From Planctomycetaceae bacterium (GTDB lineage Bacteria; Planctomycetota; Planctomycetia; Planctomycetales; Planctomycetaceae), in contig DOCI01000074.1 in the NCBI GenBank assembly GCA_003503535.1, forward strand, positions 15,749 to 23,560: a DNA stretch of 7,812 bases, given 5' to 3'. The notes under the pieces were generated by a model. It was not told the DNA's origin, made no database searches, and saw only the letters and a program-made list of their open reading frames with translations. How positions within the stretch are numbered: position 1 is the stretch's first letter; each line of letters starts with the position of its first letter. Shown here in pieces: positions 6,601-7,812 of this stretch. Made by a program: the position numbers and the translations under genes.

Positions 6601-6640
6601 ATCAAGGCACTAGAGGCAACGGACGAAGCATGGCCTTGAT
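6601..6640 (-). terminator. Inverted repeat just after the site-2 protease stop
   Basis: ATCAAGGC (6601-6608) and GCCTTGAT (6633-6640) are perfect 8-bp inverted repeats with a 24-nt loop, starting about 10 bp past the protease stop codon. Read on the minus strand the stem is followed by ACAATTAAAATT, which is AT-rich but not a proper T run. It may help end or protect the protease mRNA; the long loop and missing T tract make this uncertain. Confidence 0.35.
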
Positions 6641-6650
6641 CGGGTGAGCG

Positions 6651-7811
6651 TTAGAATCCGTGCACAAAGACGTCCAGGAAAATGACGAGCACCATGAGAC
6701 TCAGCACGAATGCCATGCCGATGTAGGTTGCGGCGATCAGAACCCGTTCGCTCGGTTTTTTGCGGGTAATTCCTTCGTAAATCAGGAAGATCATATGTCC
6801 GCCATCCAGTACAGGAATTGGCAGGAAGTTCAGAACCGCCAGGTTAATACTGAGAAAACCAAGAAACATTGATAACTCAGCAATTCCCTGCTGAGAAACC
6901 TGATAAGCAACTTTGGCAATTCCGATTGGCCCGTGCAATTCTTTCACGGAAAGGTTTTGGGTGATCAGATTACGGAGAGTCAGATAAATGTCGAATGCGG
7001 AATTCTTTGTGTGCGTGACACCCATCTCCAATGCTTCTCCAAAGCTGTCTGCTTTTTGACTAACAGACAGTAGAGTCATCATGATTCCCCGAGTAGGCAG
7101 GAACCAGTCCTCTGATCGAGTCGGTACTAAGGTGACCGTTTCCAGTGCTGATCCGTCTCTGACAATCTTGAGACGGATGTCGCGGGAGTTGGCCACCTGA
7201 AGTTGCCAGAACGCATACATCCAGTTGCGATTCGACTCATTGAGTTCAATCACGACGGGATCGAGCTTATCCATGATGTCTGGCTTTTCAGTCCCTTTCG
7301 GAAGGACCAGTTCGACTTGCTGGATCTGATCGCCTGCTTTGACTTTCCCATCAGCCGGGCTGCCTTCCTGAACTTTCAGGACGGTTGGAATCATGTGAAA
7401 GGCGATCCCGATCGACTGCACAGAAAGCGGTGTATTGGCAGAAGAAGGGCGTTCAATCCAGCCGGGAATATCCAAAGGCGTGATGACCAGATCGTGACTT
7501 TTTGCTCCCGAGCCTTTTTCTTCACGATTGACGACCACCGCAATTTCCTGTCCGTGACGCTCAGCGAAATAGTCAGGCAACGTCAGGGGATTGATATCTT
7601 TTCCCACATCGAGATCGTCAATGCGAACAATTTTATCGCCAGGCTTCAAACCAGCTTTTTCAGCGGGAGAACCAACCTGGACGGCTTCAATCTGGCCGAT
7701 ATCCATCCATAAACCGAGTGTGCGGAAGCCCTGTGGTCCGACTGTAATTTCAACATCTGAGCTTTTATTGTTTTCATCGGTCCGTTTGATATCGAATTCA
7801 ACTGTGTCTCC
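6651..7811 (-). CDS. rseP: RseP-type site-2 intramembrane zinc protease, C-terminal part
   Basis: The window holds the last 386 residues; the N-terminus, with the HExxH helix, lies beyond the right edge. The fragment opens with the end of one PDZ-like domain ([10 protein letters not shown]), then a complete PDZ domain with [20 protein letters not shown] second complete one follows, with [19 protein letters not shown]. Near the C-terminus, [21 protein letters not shown] contains the LDG motif that supplies the third zinc ligand in S2P proteases, and a final hydrophobic helix ends FLDVFVHGF. In bacteria RseP cleaves membrane-bound anti-sigma factors and leftover signal peptides; the PDZ domains limit substrate access. 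At least three PDZ-like modules exceed the two of the E. coli protein, as in other planctomycete members as far as I recall. The symbol is by family resemblance. Its promoter and upstream neighbours are not visible. Confidence 0.93.
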   Translation of the reverse strand, partial: GDTVEFDIKRTDENNKSSDVEITVGPQGFRTLGLWMDIGQIEAVQVGSPAEKAGLKPGDKIVRIDDLDVGKDINPLTLPDYFAERHGQEIAVVVNREEKGSGAKSHDLVITPLDIPGWIERPSSANTPLSVQSIGIAFHMIPTVLKVQEGSPADGKVKAGDQIQQVELVLPKGTEKPDIMDKLDPVVIELNESNRNWMYAFWQLQVANSRDIRLKIVRDGSALETVTLVPTRSEDWFLPTRGIMMTLLSVSQKADSFGEALEMGVTHTKNSAFDIYLTLRNLITQNLSVKELHGPIGIAKVAYQVSQQGIAELSMFLGFLSINLAVLNFLPIPVLDGGHMIFLIYEGITRKKPSERVLIAATYIGMAFVLSLMVLVIFLDVFVHGF

Positions 7812-7812
7812 C

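Larger units (their letters stand above)
5938..6650. other. Long intergenic gap without a convincing gene
   Basis: These 713 bp separate two minus-strand genes. The part nearest the secreted-protein gene holds its leader region, including the 15-codon ORF and a hairpin ATTGGA-ACGC-TCCAAT at 6075-6090. The middle is open on both strands: plus 6182-6472 without ATG or Shine-Dalgarno, and minus 6199-6366 without any start. Neither looks like a functional gene; a decayed gene or inserted fragment is possible. The right part (6552-6640) carries three palindromes, listed separately. No transposase, tRNA or clean target-site duplication is visible. Confidence 0.5.

Noticed and set aside
7203..7712. 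Long plus-strand frame opposite the site-2 protease
   Set aside because: It lies wholly antisense to clearly conserved PDZ coding sequence and shows no protein features of its own.

Overview
The window looks like a piece of a planctomycete chromosome. The clearest sign is the gene at the left edge: a secreted protein that joins a CxxCH cytochrome-like domain (PSCyt1) to a PSD1/DUF1549 domain, an architecture that is massively expanded in Planctomycetes. A multi-PDZ site-2 protease, a secreted DUF1570-like metallopeptidase and base composition near 50% GC fit a Gimesia/Rubinisphaera-type member. The genus is inference; no rRNA or other marker is present.

Layout, left to right. (1) 1-1029, minus: N-terminal 343 residues of the PSCyt1/PSD1 protein, with a good sigma70-like promoter at 1106-1133. 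(2) 1168-1456, minus: a broken small gene, readable in two frames, with an 11-bp tandem duplication inside it. (3) 1532-1806, plus: a possible tiny ORF whose stop overlaps the start of a well-supported 62-residue gene, followed by a textbook intrinsic terminator. (4) 1912-2706, minus: secreted zinc-metallopeptidase-like protein with a TTG start. (5) 3083-5131, plus: a coiled-coil protein of unknown function followed after 75 bp by a polysaccharide deacetylase (CE4/NodB family), probably one transcript. (6) 5132-6650: a stretch lower in GC, with one lineage-specific-looking secreted protein (5359-5931, minus) and about 700 bp with no convincing gene but several palindromes. (7) 6651-7811, minus: the C-terminal 386 residues of an RseP-type site-2 protease.

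The genes do not form one pathway. The common thread is the cell envelope: three products carry signal peptides, RseP is an intramembrane protease, and the deacetylase probably acts on a surface or exported polysaccharide. The coiled-coil protein and deacetylase are the best candidate functional pair.

I found no convincing new multi-gene system, CRISPR array, tRNA, rRNA or intact transposase. The least explained parts are the small-gene region 1168-1860 and the palindrome-rich gap 5938-6650.
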